Assembly (NCBI RefSeq): GCF_900105245.1
Contig: NZ_FNSZ01000001.1
Coordinates: 8,306,001-8,370,000, forward strand
Length of the DNA stretch: 64,000 bases
Direction of reading: 5' to 3'
Source: Streptomyces sp. 1222.5
GTDB lineage: Bacteria > Actinomycetota > Actinomycetes > Streptomycetales > Streptomycetaceae
The first letter of the stretch is position 1. Each line of letters opens with the position of its first letter. This document shows positions 1 through 9,425 of this stretch, in pieces. Below the pieces are notes generated by a model, which saw nothing but the letters and a program-made list of their open reading frames with translations, had not been told where the DNA came from and ran no database searches. A program made the translations under genes and the position numbers.

Positions 1-2
1 TC

Positions 3-359
3 GAGGACCGGAGCACGGACGCCGTGGACCACGCCCGGTCCATGGTGGAGGGCAAGCACCGTATCGGTGACACGTTCGGCATGGCGCTCGGCCTGGACCT
101 CTTCGCGGCCGCCCTGGCGGCGCAGGGAAGGGGCGAGCCGGCGGCGGCCGCCTACGCGCTCGGCGAGGTCCTGTGGAGCGCGGTCGGCCATCCTCAGCGC
201 GGCACACCGGAGTTGGGCCCGGTGCGCGCACAGTGCGAGCGCGCCACCCGTGCGCTGCTGGGCGCCGAACGCTACGAGGCCGTGCTCGCGCAGTCGGCGG
301 TGCGGGACCCGGAGACCGTACTCGGCGAGATCATGGGACCTTCCTGGCCGACGGCCTGA
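3..359 (+). CDS. C-terminal end of a TPR/ATPase-type transcriptional regulator (partial)
   Basis: The reading frame is open to the left edge of the window, so only the C-terminal ~118 residues are present. The helical, Ala/Leu/Arg-rich sequence resembles the last TPR-like repeats of large actinobacterial AfsR/LuxR-associated ATPase regulators, which often end with a pattern of a Cys, a basic stretch and LGxxxYE close to the stop; here this appears as AQCERATRALLGAERYE. No DNA-binding domain is visible in the fragment. Its 3' end overlaps the convergent MMPL gene by 29 bp, a tight tail-to-tail arrangement. An internal GTG at 24 is the first possible start inside the window, but the true start lies upstream. 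The family assignment is an inference from the tail alone. Confidence 0.5.
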   Translation, partial: EDRSTDAVDHARSMVEGKHRIGDTFGMALGLDLFAAALAAQGRGEPAAAAYALGEVLWSAVGHPQRGTPELGPVRAQCERATRALLGAERYEAVLAQSAVRDPETVLGEIMGPSWPTA

Positions 360-2469
360 CATCGGGCGTGACGACGGGCGAGGCCTCCGTGCCCGCCGGA
401 CGGCTCAGCCGGCCCGGCCACCACGCGGCGCGGCCCAGGTCCCGTACCAGGGCCGGTACCAGCAGCGAGCGGACCACCAGGGTGTCCAGCAGCACCCCGA
501 ACGCGACGATGAACGCGATCTGCACCAGGAAGGCGAGCGGGATCACGACCAGTGCGGCGAAGGTCGCGGCGAGCACGACCCCGGCGGAGGTGATCACGCC
601 ACCCGTGGCGACCAGTCCGCGTCGCACTCCCTCGCGTACGCCGTGCCGCAGCGACTCCTCCCGCACCCGGGACATCAGGAAGATGTTGTAGTCGACGCCC
701 AGGGCCACCAGGAAGACGAATCCGTAGAGGGGTACGGACGGATCGGTGCCGGTGAAGCCGAGCGCGCGCTGGAAGACCAGGGCGGACACCCCGAGGGTGG
801 CCAGGAAGCTCAGGGCCACGGTGGCCACCAGCAGGACCGGGGTCACCAGGGACCGCAGCAACCCGATCAGTACGACGAGGATGACGGCCAGCACCACCGG
901 GACGATCAGCGACCGGTCGCGTTCGGCGGTCCGCTCGGTGTCATGACGCTGCGCGGTGAATCCCCCGACCAGAGCATCGGCGGACGGCACCGCGCGCACC
1001 GACGACCGCAGCCGGACCACCGTCTCCCGCGCCCCCTCGCTGTCCGCGCCGTCCCGCAGGGTGACGTAGAGAAGCACCCGGCCCTTCGCGACCCGTGCCT
1101 GCGGGGCGGAGCCGGGACGGCCGTCACGGGTCAGCGGCGCCACCGAGGCGACGCCCGGAGTGCGCCGCGCCGCCGCGGCGACCCGGGTGAGGCGGTCGGC
1201 CCGCGCCGTCACGAGCGTCGGATTGCCGGATCCGCCGGGGAAGTGCCGGGCCAGGGTCCGCTGAGCGGCGACGGACGGCGCGTCGTTCACGAAGATCTCG
1301 TCGAGTGGCACCCCCTTCGAGGCCAGCGTCGGGGCGGGCGCGGCGAGGGCGAACAGGGCCACCAGGCAGACGGCCCACACGCGGCGCGGGGTGCGGTCGA
1401 CCCGGCCCGCGACCCGCTCCCACAGCCGCCGGCCGCGCTCGCCCGGACCCTGCCGGGAAGGGTGCGCCGGCCAGTAGGCGGCACCCCCGAGCAGCGCGAG
1501 CACCGCCGGCAGGAACGTGATTGCGGTCAGCAGGGCGCACACGATGCCGATGGCGCCCACCGGTCCGAGAGCGCGGTTGTTGGTCAGATCGCTCAACAGC
1601 AGTGCCAGCAGACCCGCGGCGACGGTGGCGGCGCTGGCCACCACCGCACCCGCCGACCGTCGTACCGCGGCCCGCACCGCGGCGAAACGGTCCCGTCCGG
1701 CACCGAGTTCCTCCCGGTGCCGGGCGGTCAGCAGCAGGGCGTAGTCGGTGGCCGCGCCGATGACGAGGATCGACAGGATGCCCTGCACCTGACCGTCCAC
1801 GCGCACCACGCCACGGTCGGCGAGGACGTAGACCACGGCACACGCCACCCCCAGCGCGAAGACCGCCCCCAGGATGATCACCAGGGGCAGCAGCACACTG
1901 CGGTACACCGCCAGCAGGATGACCAGCACGGTGACCAGGGCCACGACCAGCAGCAGCCCGTCGATGCCGGCGAACGCGTCGGACAGGTCGGCCTGGCTCG
2001 CCGCCGGGCCCGCCAACCGGACCGTCGCCCCCGGCACCCGCTCCGCCGCCGCCCGCACCCGGTCGAGGGTGTCGGGGAGCCGGTCGCCGAGGTCCGGTCG
2101 CAGCGGTACGACCCCCTGGAGGGCCTCACCGTCCTTCGAGACCAGCGGAGGGGAGACCGGCCCGGCCAGCGCAGGGTCGCCGTTCAGCGAGGCCAGCGCC
2201 CGCGCCGCGCGCGGCTCCAGCCCGGCAGCGGAACCACGGTCCCCGCCGGTCCACACGACGATCGCCGGCAGTGACTCGTCCTGCGCGAACGTCTCCTGCT
2301 CCCGCAGCACCCGCGTCGACTCGGCGTTGCGCGGCAGGAAGGCGGCCTGGTCGTTGGTGGCGACCTCGCCGAGCCGCCCGGCGAAGGGCCCGAACGCGGC
2401 ACCGGCGCCGAGCCACACGACGAGCAGGACGAGGGGGACGAACCAGCGGGCACGCCGGACGGTCGACAT
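331..2469 (-). CDS. MMPL family RND transporter
   Basis: This 712-residue protein has the two-fold architecture of MMPL exporters: an N-terminal membrane helix, a periplasmic loop beginning around residue 30 (ATNDQAAFLPRNAES, a typical MMPL signature), a block of about five helices around residues 170-330, a second extracytoplasmic loop, and a second helix block near residues 520-690. Length fits actinobacterial MMPL proteins. The ATG at 2469 is preceded by AAGGAG at suitable spacing. Members export lipids, lipopeptides or small hydrophobic molecules using the proton gradient; nothing here identifies the substrate. No adjacent TetR regulator is present and the upstream divergent neighbour is a photolyase, so there is no clear operon partner. 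Confidence 0.9.
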   Translation of the reverse strand: MSTVRRARWFVPLVLLVVWLGAGAAFGPFAGRLGEVATNDQAAFLPRNAESTRVLREQETFAQDESLPAIVVWTGGDRGSAAGLEPRAARALASLNGDPALAGPVSPPLVSKDGEALQGVVPLRPDLGDRLPDTLDRVRAAAERVPGATVRLAGPAASQADLSDAFAGIDGLLLVVALVTVLVILLAVYRSVLLPLVIILGAVFALGVACAVVYVLADRGVVRVDGQVQGILSILVIGAATDYALLLTARHREELGAGRDRFAAVRAAVRRSAGAVVASAATVAAGLLALLLSDLTNNRALGPVGAIGIVCALLTAITFLPAVLALLGGAAYWPAHPSRQGPGERGRRLWERVAGRVDRTPRRVWAVCLVALFALAAPAPTLASKGVPLDEIFVNDAPSVAAQRTLARHFPGGSGNPTLVTARADRLTRVAAAARRTPGVASVAPLTRDGRPGSAPQARVAKGRVLLYVTLRDGADSEGARETVVRLRSSVRAVPSADALVGGFTAQRHDTERTAERDRSLIVPVVLAVILVVLIGLLRSLVTPVLLVATVALSFLATLGVSALVFQRALGFTGTDPSVPLYGFVFLVALGVDYNIFLMSRVREESLRHGVREGVRRGLVATGGVITSAGVVLAATFAALVVIPLAFLVQIAFIVAFGVLLDTLVVRSLLVPALVRDLGRAAWWPGRLSRPAGTEASPVVTPDVRPSARKVP

Positions 2470-2745
2470 CGTTCTCCTTCACGAAAACGGACTGCGGGGC
2501 CCGGCGACGGGATCGGCACCGGTGAACCCGATCCGACTACGGCCGTCCCGGCGCCCACGGATGCACTCACGCGCGACCGGCTTCCGCCCGACCGGAACCG
2601 GGTTCACCCGACTGGCACGGCCACTCGCGCCCTCGCATCCGCCGGAGCCCCCTGAACCGAAGAAGCCCATGAAGCGCCGATGACACCGCCCGGAGGCGCG
2701 CCGGGGCGGACCGGCACCACCTCGGGCCCCAGGGAGGCCGCCGGC

Positions 2746-4248
2746 ATGACGGACTGGCACTGGCTGTTCGGCGACCAGCTCGGCCCGCACTTCCTCGCAC
2801 CGGGCGACGGCGGACCCGCCCGGAACGCCGGGGTGGTGATGATCGAGGCCCGCTCGGTGTTCCGCCGGCGCCGCTTCCACCGGGCCAAGGCCCACCTGGT
2901 GCTCTCCGCGATGCGCCACCGGGCCGCCGAACTCGGCGACCGCGTCCGCTACGTACGCGCCGAGACCTACCGGGAGGGACTGCGCAAGGCGATCGGCGAC
3001 GCCCCGGTGACCGTGCACCACCCCACCTCGCGCGCCGCCCTGCGCCTGGTCGACTCCCTGGACCAGGCGCGGTTGCTGCCGGCGAGGGGCTTCCTGCTGT
3101 CGCAGGACGCCTTCCGCGCCTGGGCCGGGGAACACGACCGGGGGCGGCTCCGGCAGGAGGACTTCTACCACTGGGTGCGCCACGAACTCGACCTCCTCAT
3201 GGACGGCGACTCCCCGGTCGGCGGACGCTGGAACCACGACCACGCCAACCGCGAACCCCCGCCCAAGGGGGCGCGGGCCCTGGGCGCCCCCAAGCCGTAC
3301 CGGCCTCGTGAGGACCACATCGACGACGAGGTGCGCGCCGACCTCGACCAGTGGGAGGACGAGGGAATCCGCTTCGTCGGCCGGGACGGCCCGAGGCGCT
3401 TCCCCGCCTCCCGGCGCGAGGCGCTGTCCGCGCTGCGCCGGTTCACCGAGCACCGGCTCGCCGGCTTCGGCCCGCACGAGGACGCGATGCTCGCCGGCGA
3501 CCCGGTGATGAGCCACAGCCTGCTGTCGTCCTCCCTCAACCTCGGTCTGCTCGACCCCGCCGAGTGCGTGACGGCCGCCGAGGACGCCTGGCGTGCCGGG
3601 CGCGCTCCCGTCCACAGCGTCGAGGGCTTCGTACGGCAGGTCGCGGGCTGGCGCGAGTACGTGTGGCAGTTGTACTGGTACTTCGGCGAGGACTACCGCC
3701 GGCACAACGCTCCGCGCCACCACGCCCCACTGCCCGAGTGGTTCCTCGAACTGGACGCCGACGCCGTCTCCGCCCGCTGCCTGGCCACCGTCCTCGCCCA
3801 GGTGCGCGACACCGGCTGGACGCACCACATCCCCCGGCTGATGCTGCTGGGCAGCTTCGCCCTGCAACGGGGCTGGGACCCGCGGGAGGTGACCGACTGG
3901 TTCCACCGCTGCTTCGTCGACGGCTACGACTGGGTGATGCTGCCCAACGTCACCGGCATGTCCCAGTACGCCGACGGCGGCCGTATGACGACCAAGCCGT
4001 ACACCTCCGGCGGCGCCTACATCCACCGCATGAGCGACCTGTGCGACGGCTGCGTCTACCGGCCCGGCGACCGCACCGGCGAACGGGCCTGTCCCTTCAC
4101 CACCGGCTACTGGTCCTTCGTCCACCGCCACCGCGCGCTGCTCTCGGGCAACATGCGGACCTTCCGCGCCGTGCAGGGCCTGGACCGGCTCGGAGACCTG
4201 GAAGAGGTGCTGCGGACCGAGCGGGGCCGCGGCGAGGGGCCGCCCTGA
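2746..4248 (+). CDS. Fe-S bacterial cryptochrome/photolyase (PhrB-like, DPRP family)
   Basis: A 500-residue protein starting WHWLFGDQLGPHF, the typical opening of the prokaryotic (6-4) photolyase / FeS-BCP group. I choose the ATG at 2746, preceded by GGGAGG, over the in-frame ATG 66 bp upstream, which lacks an RBS and adds non-conserved residues. Four cysteines at about 345, 433, 436 and 449 have the same relative spacing as the [4Fe-4S] ligands of Agrobacterium PhrB, so the cluster is probably retained. The family uses FAD and light to repair UV lesions in DNA, or acts as a light sensor. The convergent FAD oxidoreductase lies 16 bp away. Repair versus signalling cannot be decided from sequence. 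Confidence 0.88.
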   Translation: MTDWHWLFGDQLGPHFLAPGDGGPARNAGVVMIEARSVFRRRRFHRAKAHLVLSAMRHRAAELGDRVRYVRAETYREGLRKAIGDAPVTVHHPTSRAALRLVDSLDQARLLPARGFLLSQDAFRAWAGEHDRGRLRQEDFYHWVRHELDLLMDGDSPVGGRWNHDHANREPPPKGARALGAPKPYRPREDHIDDEVRADLDQWEDEGIRFVGRDGPRRFPASRREALSALRRFTEHRLAGFGPHEDAMLAGDPVMSHSLLSSSLNLGLLDPAECVTAAEDAWRAGRAPVHSVEGFVRQVAGWREYVWQLYWYFGEDYRRHNAPRHHAPLPEWFLELDADAVSARCLATVLAQVRDTGWTHHIPRLMLLGSFALQRGWDPREVTDWFHRCFVDGYDWVMLPNVTGMSQYADGGRMTTKPYTSGGAYIHRMSDLCDGCVYRPGDRTGERACPFTTGYWSFVHRHRALLSGNMRTFRAVQGLDRLGDLEEVLRTERGRGEGPP

Positions 4249-4264
4249 CGGCTCCCGCGACGGC

Positions 4265-5570
4265 TCAGTGCCGCGCGAGGTCGGCCGCGACCTCCCGGGC
4301 CGCCCGCGCCCCCGACGCCAGCGCCCCCTGCACCGATCCGGTGGCCCGGTGGTCGCCGCACACGTACCGTCCGGGAGCGACACGGCTGCGACGGCTGAGC
4401 GGCAGGCCGGGCGACATGACGGGCAGCGCGTCGGGCACCGTGCGGACGGTGAGCCGCTCCCAGCCGCTCGTGTCGGCCTCGTAGCACTCGGCGAGCGCCG
4501 CCCGCACCGCCCGCTCCCGGCCCCCGGCGTCGTCGCCCAGCACGGAGGTCGCCACCAGCGCGTGGCCGCGGGGCGCGTGACCGGGGTGCACCTCGGTCAG
4601 CACACAGCTGTTGGCGAACCGGCGCCGCACGTCCGTCACCAGCGTCGGCTCGCGCAACGGGGACCGGGACGCCAGGTGGTAGTAGGTGGTGACACTGCGG
4701 TACGGCCCCACGGCCTCGCCCGGCAGCAGCCGGGACGCGGCCGCCGGCCCGGCGACCACCACGGCCCGCGCCGCGAGCGCGCGTTCGGCGCCGGCACCGC
4801 CGACGAGCACACCGTCGTCGGTGAGCTCGGGTCACCGGTGACTCCAGGGCGATGGTCCCCGGCGGCAGCGTGGACGCCAGCAACTCCGGTACGGCACCCA
4901 CCCCGGCGGCGGGCAGGCAGATGGTGCCGCGCGCCATACTGCGCCACACCAGGTGGAAGAACCGGCTGGAGGTCGCCAGTTCGTCCTCCAGGAAGACCCC
5001 CGACAGAAATGGGCGGAAGAATCGTTCGACGAAGTCGTCGCTGAAGCCGGCCCGCGTCAGAGCGCGTCGGGTGCAGACGTCCCGGGACCGCCGCCGCAGT
5101 CCGACAGGGGCCAGCGTGTCCCAGCCGGTCAGCGCGGCCAGCGCGGCCAGATCACGAGGTCCGGCCAGGCCTGCCGACAGCCCGCTCAGCGCCTGCCGGG
5201 GCGCCCGCGTGGGATCGGCGAACCTCAGCCGTCGTTCCCCCGTGTGCACCAGGAACCCGGGGGTGAAGGGCCGCAACCGAAGCTCGCCGAGCGGCAGGCG
5301 CCCACGCACCTGCGGGTAGGCGGTGTTGAAGACCTGGAATCCGCGGTCCACCACGCAGCCGTCGATCCGGTCGGTGCGCATCCGGCCGCCGACGCCGTCC
5401 CCGGCCTCCAGCACCCGCACCCGCAGCCCGAGTGCCCGCAGGTCCCGCGCACAGGCCAGTCCGGCCAGCCCGGCACCCACGACGACGACGTCGTACGACT
5501 CCGCGTCTCGTCCACTCCGCAACGCCGGTCCTCCCTCACGCCCGGGACCCGCACCGGGCCTGTCACGCAT
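4265..5570 (-). pseudogene. NAD(P)/FAD-dependent oxidoreductase, amine-oxidase-like, broken by a one-base frameshift
   Basis: The N-terminal frame carries a dinucleotide-binding motif (VVVVGAGLAGLACARDLR) and an FAD-contact motif (GDGVGGRMRTD), typical of protoporphyrinogen-oxidase/amine-oxidase flavoproteins. Near 4829-4831 this frame becomes nonsense. A different frame then continues the family sequence (LVGGAGAERALAARAVVVAG) to a proper C-terminal FAD site, YVCGDHRATGSVQGALASG. Removing one C from the CCC run of the coding strand restores SPVTELTDDGVLVGG, so a single inserted base explains the break. The start at 5570 (ATG) is the best just ahead of the nucleotide-binding fold. The gene is convergent with the photolyase. 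Either a sequencing error hides an intact gene or the gene is inactivated. Confidence 0.8.
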
Positions 5571-5778
5571 TCCCGCCGACGACGCTCCACGGATGCGGGG
5601 GTGCCGGGTCGGCCACGCCCCACACACGCACGCGCCATGCCCGGAGCGGGACTCCCTCCGCCGGCGAACGAACCTCCCGCGAGCCATCCGGGCGAGGTGC
5701 AGGCCCCGTACGGCATGGTGCCCACGGCCGGGGCGCCCCGCGGCGGATCCTGACGTCTCCCCCTACCGGGAGAGGCCC

Positions 5779-6365
5779 GTGAGGGATCCCAGAGCCCGGG
5801 TGACCCCGAGACCGACGTCCGTCGTGACGAGCGACGACTCTCCCGCTCCGGGGGTCATCGGCATCGGACTCGCCGCGGTGCTGACGTTCGCCCTCGCCCA
5901 GGGCTCGTGGCAGTGGTTCGCCACGTTCATCGGGGTGACGCTCCTCGCGGTGCTGCTCGCCTTCCAGCGGCGGGCCGACTGGTCGCCCGGCCTCCGCTCG
6001 CCGTACCTGCGCGGCCTGGTCGCCTGCGCACTGGTCGTCGGGCTGTGCATGGCGATCGCCCTCGCACCCCTGCTGCAGCGCCGCGCCTGGCTGTTCCCGA
6101 TGCCGGGCACGCGCGGCGAGTGCGCACTGCTGGGCAGGTACGCGGCCTCCAGGCGAAGGCCGGACTGGGCGACCTGGGCGGCAGCGACGGCGCCGCCCTG
6201 GCGTTCGCGCAGGAGACGCAGGCGGGCCGGGCGGTCGCGGAGTGCCTGGCGGCCACGACGACCCTGTGGCTGCCGGTGTACGGGCTGGGGGCCGCGGTCC
6301 TGGTGGGCGCGGTCGCGTGGTTCCGCGACCGCGACCGGGCCCGGCTCGGACCAGGGCACCACTGA
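5779..6365 (+). pseudogene. Small multi-pass membrane protein of unknown function, frameshifted
   Basis: From a GTG at 5779, preceded by GGGAGAGG, the frame encodes two or three hydrophobic segments (GVIGIGLAAVLTFALAQG; WFATFIGVTLLAVLLAF; GLVACALVVGLCMAIALAPLL). Around 6146 it turns into an Arg/Trp-rich shadow. A neighbouring frame then resumes with a good soluble stretch and a last membrane helix (LWLPVYGLGAAVLVGAVAWF) ending at 6365. Adding one C in the GCC/TCC region at 6146-6147 gives the continuous sequence YAALQAKAGLGDLGG, so a one-base deletion accounts for the break. I do not recognise the family; the architecture is a four-helix membrane protein of about 195 residues with a short cytoplasmic tail. 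Confidence 0.6.
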
Positions 6366-6386
6366 CAAGCCCGGCCGCCGTGTCAG

Positions 6387-6809
6387 ATGTTCGATCGGTC
6401 GTCCGTACGCGTAAAGCGGTCTCCCTCGGCGGCCGAAGCGTTCACCGTGGATGTGGTGAAGCGAGGTGACAGTCAGGGCCATGTGTCGCAGAGGTGTTCG
6501 GTCGAGGTGGACACCGCGTGCGACGGGCGGCTCATGGTGATCAGACTCAGCGGTGAGTTCGACGTCGAATGCGAACTCGACCTGGAACTCGTCCTCGAAG
6601 TCGCCACTTCCGCTGTGTCCGTCGAACTGCACGTGGGCGAGGTACGGTTCGCCGACTCGACACTGCTCAATCTGCTGCTGCGCATGACGGACCGGTTCGA
6701 TGTCCGGCTCATCGGCCCGCTCCGGCCGCAACTGGCCAAGCTCATGCGCCTCACAGGCGTCCTGGAGCGGCTCCGTCTCTGCGGCTTGGAAGAGGAGGGG
6801 CCCGCATGA
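6387..6809 (+). CDS. STAS-domain anti-anti-sigma factor
   Basis: A STAS domain of the SpoIIAA/RsbV type occupies the last ~100 residues: a beta strand (MVIRLSGEFDVE), an acidic helix, and the diagnostic FADSTLLNLL loop, whose Ser/Thr is the usual phosphorylation site of such antagonists. In this family the unphosphorylated antagonist binds an HATPase anti-sigma kinase and frees a sigma factor. The next gene encodes exactly such a kinase, and the two overlap by ATGA, implying translational coupling. The ATG at 6387 lacks a clear RBS; a GTG at 6483 after CAGGG would give a 108-residue protein of more typical STAS length. The start is therefore uncertain but the domain call is firm. Confidence 0.82.
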   Translation: MFDRSSVRVKRSPSAAEAFTVDVVKRGDSQGHVSQRCSVEVDTACDGRLMVIRLSGEFDVECELDLELVLEVATSAVSVELHVGEVRFADSTLLNLLLRMTDRFDVRLIGPLRPQLAKLMRLTGVLERLRLCGLEEEGPA

Positions 6810-7297
6810 GGGCCGACAGCGTCGGGTGGCGGCCACGGTCGAAGGGTGGTGTGGCAACGGACGACAGACACCGCTTCGTCTGCCGCTGCGAGTGGACGGG
6901 CGGCGTGTGGCGCCGCGTCCACGGCGAGTTCCCCGCCCTGCTGATGCTGGACAGCGACGGCTCGTCCATCGGCGAGGCCCGTCGTGCCGCGGCGCGGTAC
7001 ACCGCGGCCTGCTGCTCGCCGGTCGACGCGGAGGACGTCGAACTCATCGTCTCGGAGCTGTGCACCAACGCCTACCGGCACGCCACGGGCTGGTGGAGGC
7101 TGTGCGTGCACGCCCATCGGGGCCGTCTCGTGCTGGACGTCGACGACGCGTCGACCACGCCGCCGCGCCCCAGGGAGCCGGACAATGTGCACGGCACCGG
7201 TGGCCTCGGGCTCCTGCTCGTCGCCCGACTCGCCGACGAGCAGCGGCTCTTACGGTATCCCGCGGGCAAGACGGTGCGCGTTGTCCTACGGTTCTGA
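6806..7297 (+). CDS. RsbW-like HATPase (anti-sigma factor serine kinase)
   Basis: The 163-residue product carries a HATPase_c_2 fold: an N-box (VELIVSELCTNAYRHA), a G1-like segment (LDVDDAS) and a G2 box (GGLGLLLVARLAD). These are the ATP-binding motifs of the GHKL anti-sigma/anti-anti-sigma kinases common in Streptomyces. The ATG at 6806 overlaps the stop of the STAS gene (ATGA) and follows GGAGGGG, so the pair is co-translated as a partner-switching module. The product has a non-standard N-terminal extension of ~45 residues (Trp and Cys rich) before the ATPase core. The sigma factor target is unknown; the SigB/F-type sigma gene 3.8 kb downstream is a candidate by proximity only. Confidence 0.85.
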   Translation: MRADSVGWRPRSKGGVATDDRHRFVCRCEWTGGVWRRVHGEFPALLMLDSDGSSIGEARRAAARYTAACCSPVDAEDVELIVSELCTNAYRHATGWWRLCVHAHRGRLVLDVDDASTTPPRPREPDNVHGTGGLGLLLVARLADEQRLLRYPAGKTVRVVLRF

Positions 7298-7447
7298 CCC
7301 CGCGAAACGCCCGGTCGGGGGCAACTCGCCCCACAGGGAAGGTCCGTGGCCCCGGCGCCCGGAAGAGCCTGGGTGTGCCGTGCCCGGCAAGGGGCATCCG
7401 CTGTGCACCAGAGTGCGTTTCCACGCGGCATCGAAGGGATCGACACC

Positions 7448-7624
7448 ATGCTGTCCATCGTCTCGGCGGTCTTGTTCTTCATCGCCTTCCTGATCAACGC
7501 GGCCGACATCTCGACCAACGACACCTTCACCTCGACGAACGTCATGCTCCTCGGACTCACCGTGCTCGCCCTGCACCTCGCGGGCGTCGGAAGCGGCTGG
7601 TCGGTCCGGAGCCGCAGACGCTGA
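7448..7624 (+). CDS. Small membrane protein, 58 residues
   Basis: The ATG at 7448 follows AAGGGA and gives a short protein with two hydrophobic segments (MLSIVSAVLFFIAFLINAAD and VMLLGLTVLALHLAGV) separated by a Thr/Asn loop, ending in a basic tail (RSRRR). This is the layout of a two-helix inner-membrane miniprotein. It lies downstream of the STAS/HATPase pair with a 150-bp gap, so it probably has its own promoter. Function is not recognisable. Confidence 0.6.
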   Translation: MLSIVSAVLFFIAFLINAADISTNDTFTSTNVMLLGLTVLALHLAGVGSGWSVRSRRR

Positions 7625-7636
7625 GGCGGGCAGGCG

Positions 7637-9157
7637 TCACGTCTGGCGGGAGTGCACCGGATCGTTGGCGACCTCGTCCGGGCACTTTCGGTGCGGTGCG
7701 CGCTTTCGCCGGTCACCCCGCCAGTCGTACGCCGCGAGAGCCAGGGACGCCGCCATGCCGACCAGGGCGGTGACCATCGCGGTGACCAACGCACCGCGGT
7801 AGTCGTGGCTCCTGCCGAGCACCAGGTGGAACAGGCCGGGCAGCGCCGCGGTGCCCACCGCGGCGCCGAGCCGCTGCCCGGTCTGCAGGGCACCGCCCGC
7901 CGCGCCCGCCATGCGCACGGGCACGTCCCGCAAGGTCATGGTGATGTTGGGGGAGACCACGAAACCGCTGCCGATACCGCCGAGGAACAGGGCCGGCGCG
8001 GCGAGCCAGGGGGCGGAATCGAGGGGGGCGAAGCGGAGCAGCAGCGCGGCACCGCCCAGCCCGGCGATCACCCCCGAGAGGCCGCAGACGGTGAGCAGCC
8101 GGCCGAACCGGTCCACCAGCCGTCCGGCCACCACGGCCGCACTCGCCGAACCCAGGGCGAAGGGGGTCACGGCGAGACCGGACCGGAGCGGCGAGAAGTG
8201 CAGGGGGCCCTGCTGGTAGAAGAGGGCGAAGACCAGCCAGATACCGCTGAAGCCGATGAAGTACAGGGTGCCGACACCCGCGCCGACGGCGTAGCCGCGC
8301 ACGGTGGTGAACAGGCGGGGGTCGAGCAGCGGCTGCCTGCCGCGGGCGACGAGGCGGTACTGCCAGCGCACGAAGACGGCGAGGATCGCGGCACCGACGG
8401 GGAACAGCCACCACCGTCGGCCGATGCCTCGGGAGTCCGCCTGGACCAGCGGGAACATCAGCGCGAGGACCCCGAGGCCGAGCAGCAGCACGCCCGGCAG
8501 GTCCACGTGCCCCCGGCCGGACCGGCGCAGGTGGGGCAGCAGGTGGCGGCCGAGGAGGACGGCGAGAACGCCGATGGGGACGTTGACGTAGAAGATCCAC
8601 CGCCAGCCCTGCGCCCCTGAGGCGAGGGCCAGGATGAGGCCGCCGGTGAGGGGCCCGGCAGCGGAGGAGACGCCCACGGTGGCTCCGAAGAACCCGAAGG
8701 CACGACCGCGTTCGGCACCGCGGAACATCTGCTGGATGAGCGCGGAGTTCTGCGGCGCCATGAATCCGGCCGCCAGACCCTGTGCGAGGCGGGCCACGAC
8801 GAGCAGGGTGATGTTCGGGGCCGCTCCACCGGCGGCGCTGAACAACACGAAACCGCAGAGAGCCAGCAGGAAGATACGGCGCCGGCCCAGCGCGTCGCCG
8901 AGGCGCCCCGCGGTGACCAGGGCGAGGCCGAAGGTGAGGGCGTACCCGGACACCACCCACTGCACCTGCGCGGACGTGGCGTGCAGCTCGCGCTGGATGG
9001 TGGGCAGGGCGACCGCGACGATCGTCACGTCCAGCAGGCTCATGAAGCCGGCCACGAGGGTGACCCACAGGGCACGCCACCGGCGCGGGTCCGGCTCGTA
9101 ACCGGCCTCAGCGGATGCCGGGCCCCGGCCGTCCGCCGCTGATCCCGACCTTGTCAC
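7637..9157 (-). CDS. DHA2-type MFS drug/proton antiporter (EmrB/QacA family)
   Basis: The 506-residue protein has about 14 membrane helices, with the early motif LDVTIVAVALPTIQRELHAT and the TAGRLGDALGRRR loop that identify the DHA2 group of the major facilitator superfamily. The GTG at 9157 is preceded by GAGAGGAG five bases away; the longer upstream reading frame is Arg/Pro-rich and not conserved. Such transporters export antibiotics, dyes or own metabolites using the proton gradient. The gene is divergent from the MHS transporter with 268 bp between starts. No TetR or MarR repressor is adjacent. Confidence 0.88.
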   Translation of the reverse strand: MTRSGSAADGRGPASAEAGYEPDPRRWRALWVTLVAGFMSLLDVTIVAVALPTIQRELHATSAQVQWVVSGYALTFGLALVTAGRLGDALGRRRIFLLALCGFVLFSAAGGAAPNITLLVVARLAQGLAAGFMAPQNSALIQQMFRGAERGRAFGFFGATVGVSSAAGPLTGGLILALASGAQGWRWIFYVNVPIGVLAVLLGRHLLPHLRRSGRGHVDLPGVLLLGLGVLALMFPLVQADSRGIGRRWWLFPVGAAILAVFVRWQYRLVARGRQPLLDPRLFTTVRGYAVGAGVGTLYFIGFSGIWLVFALFYQQGPLHFSPLRSGLAVTPFALGSASAAVVAGRLVDRFGRLLTVCGLSGVIAGLGGAALLLRFAPLDSAPWLAAPALFLGGIGSGFVVSPNITMTLRDVPVRMAGAAGGALQTGQRLGAAVGTAALPGLFHLVLGRSHDYRGALVTAMVTALVGMAASLALAAYDWRGDRRKRAPHRKCPDEVANDPVHSRQT

Positions 9158-9425
9158 ATGGGCTCCTCTCACCGGGGCGGCACCCGAGCGACTCAGGGCA
9201 GGACCCAGGCTGACCAGGTTCCCCGGACGACGTACCGGCGAACACCGCGGCCCGCGACGAGGAGCCCTGTCACCCTGCGTAGCGGACCGCGTGCCGTGCG
9301 AAGGGTGTCGTTTATGCGGGTGAGAACTGCGCACACGTGGTGTCACGGGACCCGCGCGGCCGCTGTGTGTCAAGCGGCGCGCGGTCCCGGTGTGTGGAAC
9401 GTGTCTTGAGAAAGGAACCCCCGTC

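Noticed and set aside
67..2274. Long plus-strand frame over the MMPL gene
   Set aside because: The protein is Arg/Gln/His-rich and without domains; it is the antisense shadow of the MMPL gene.
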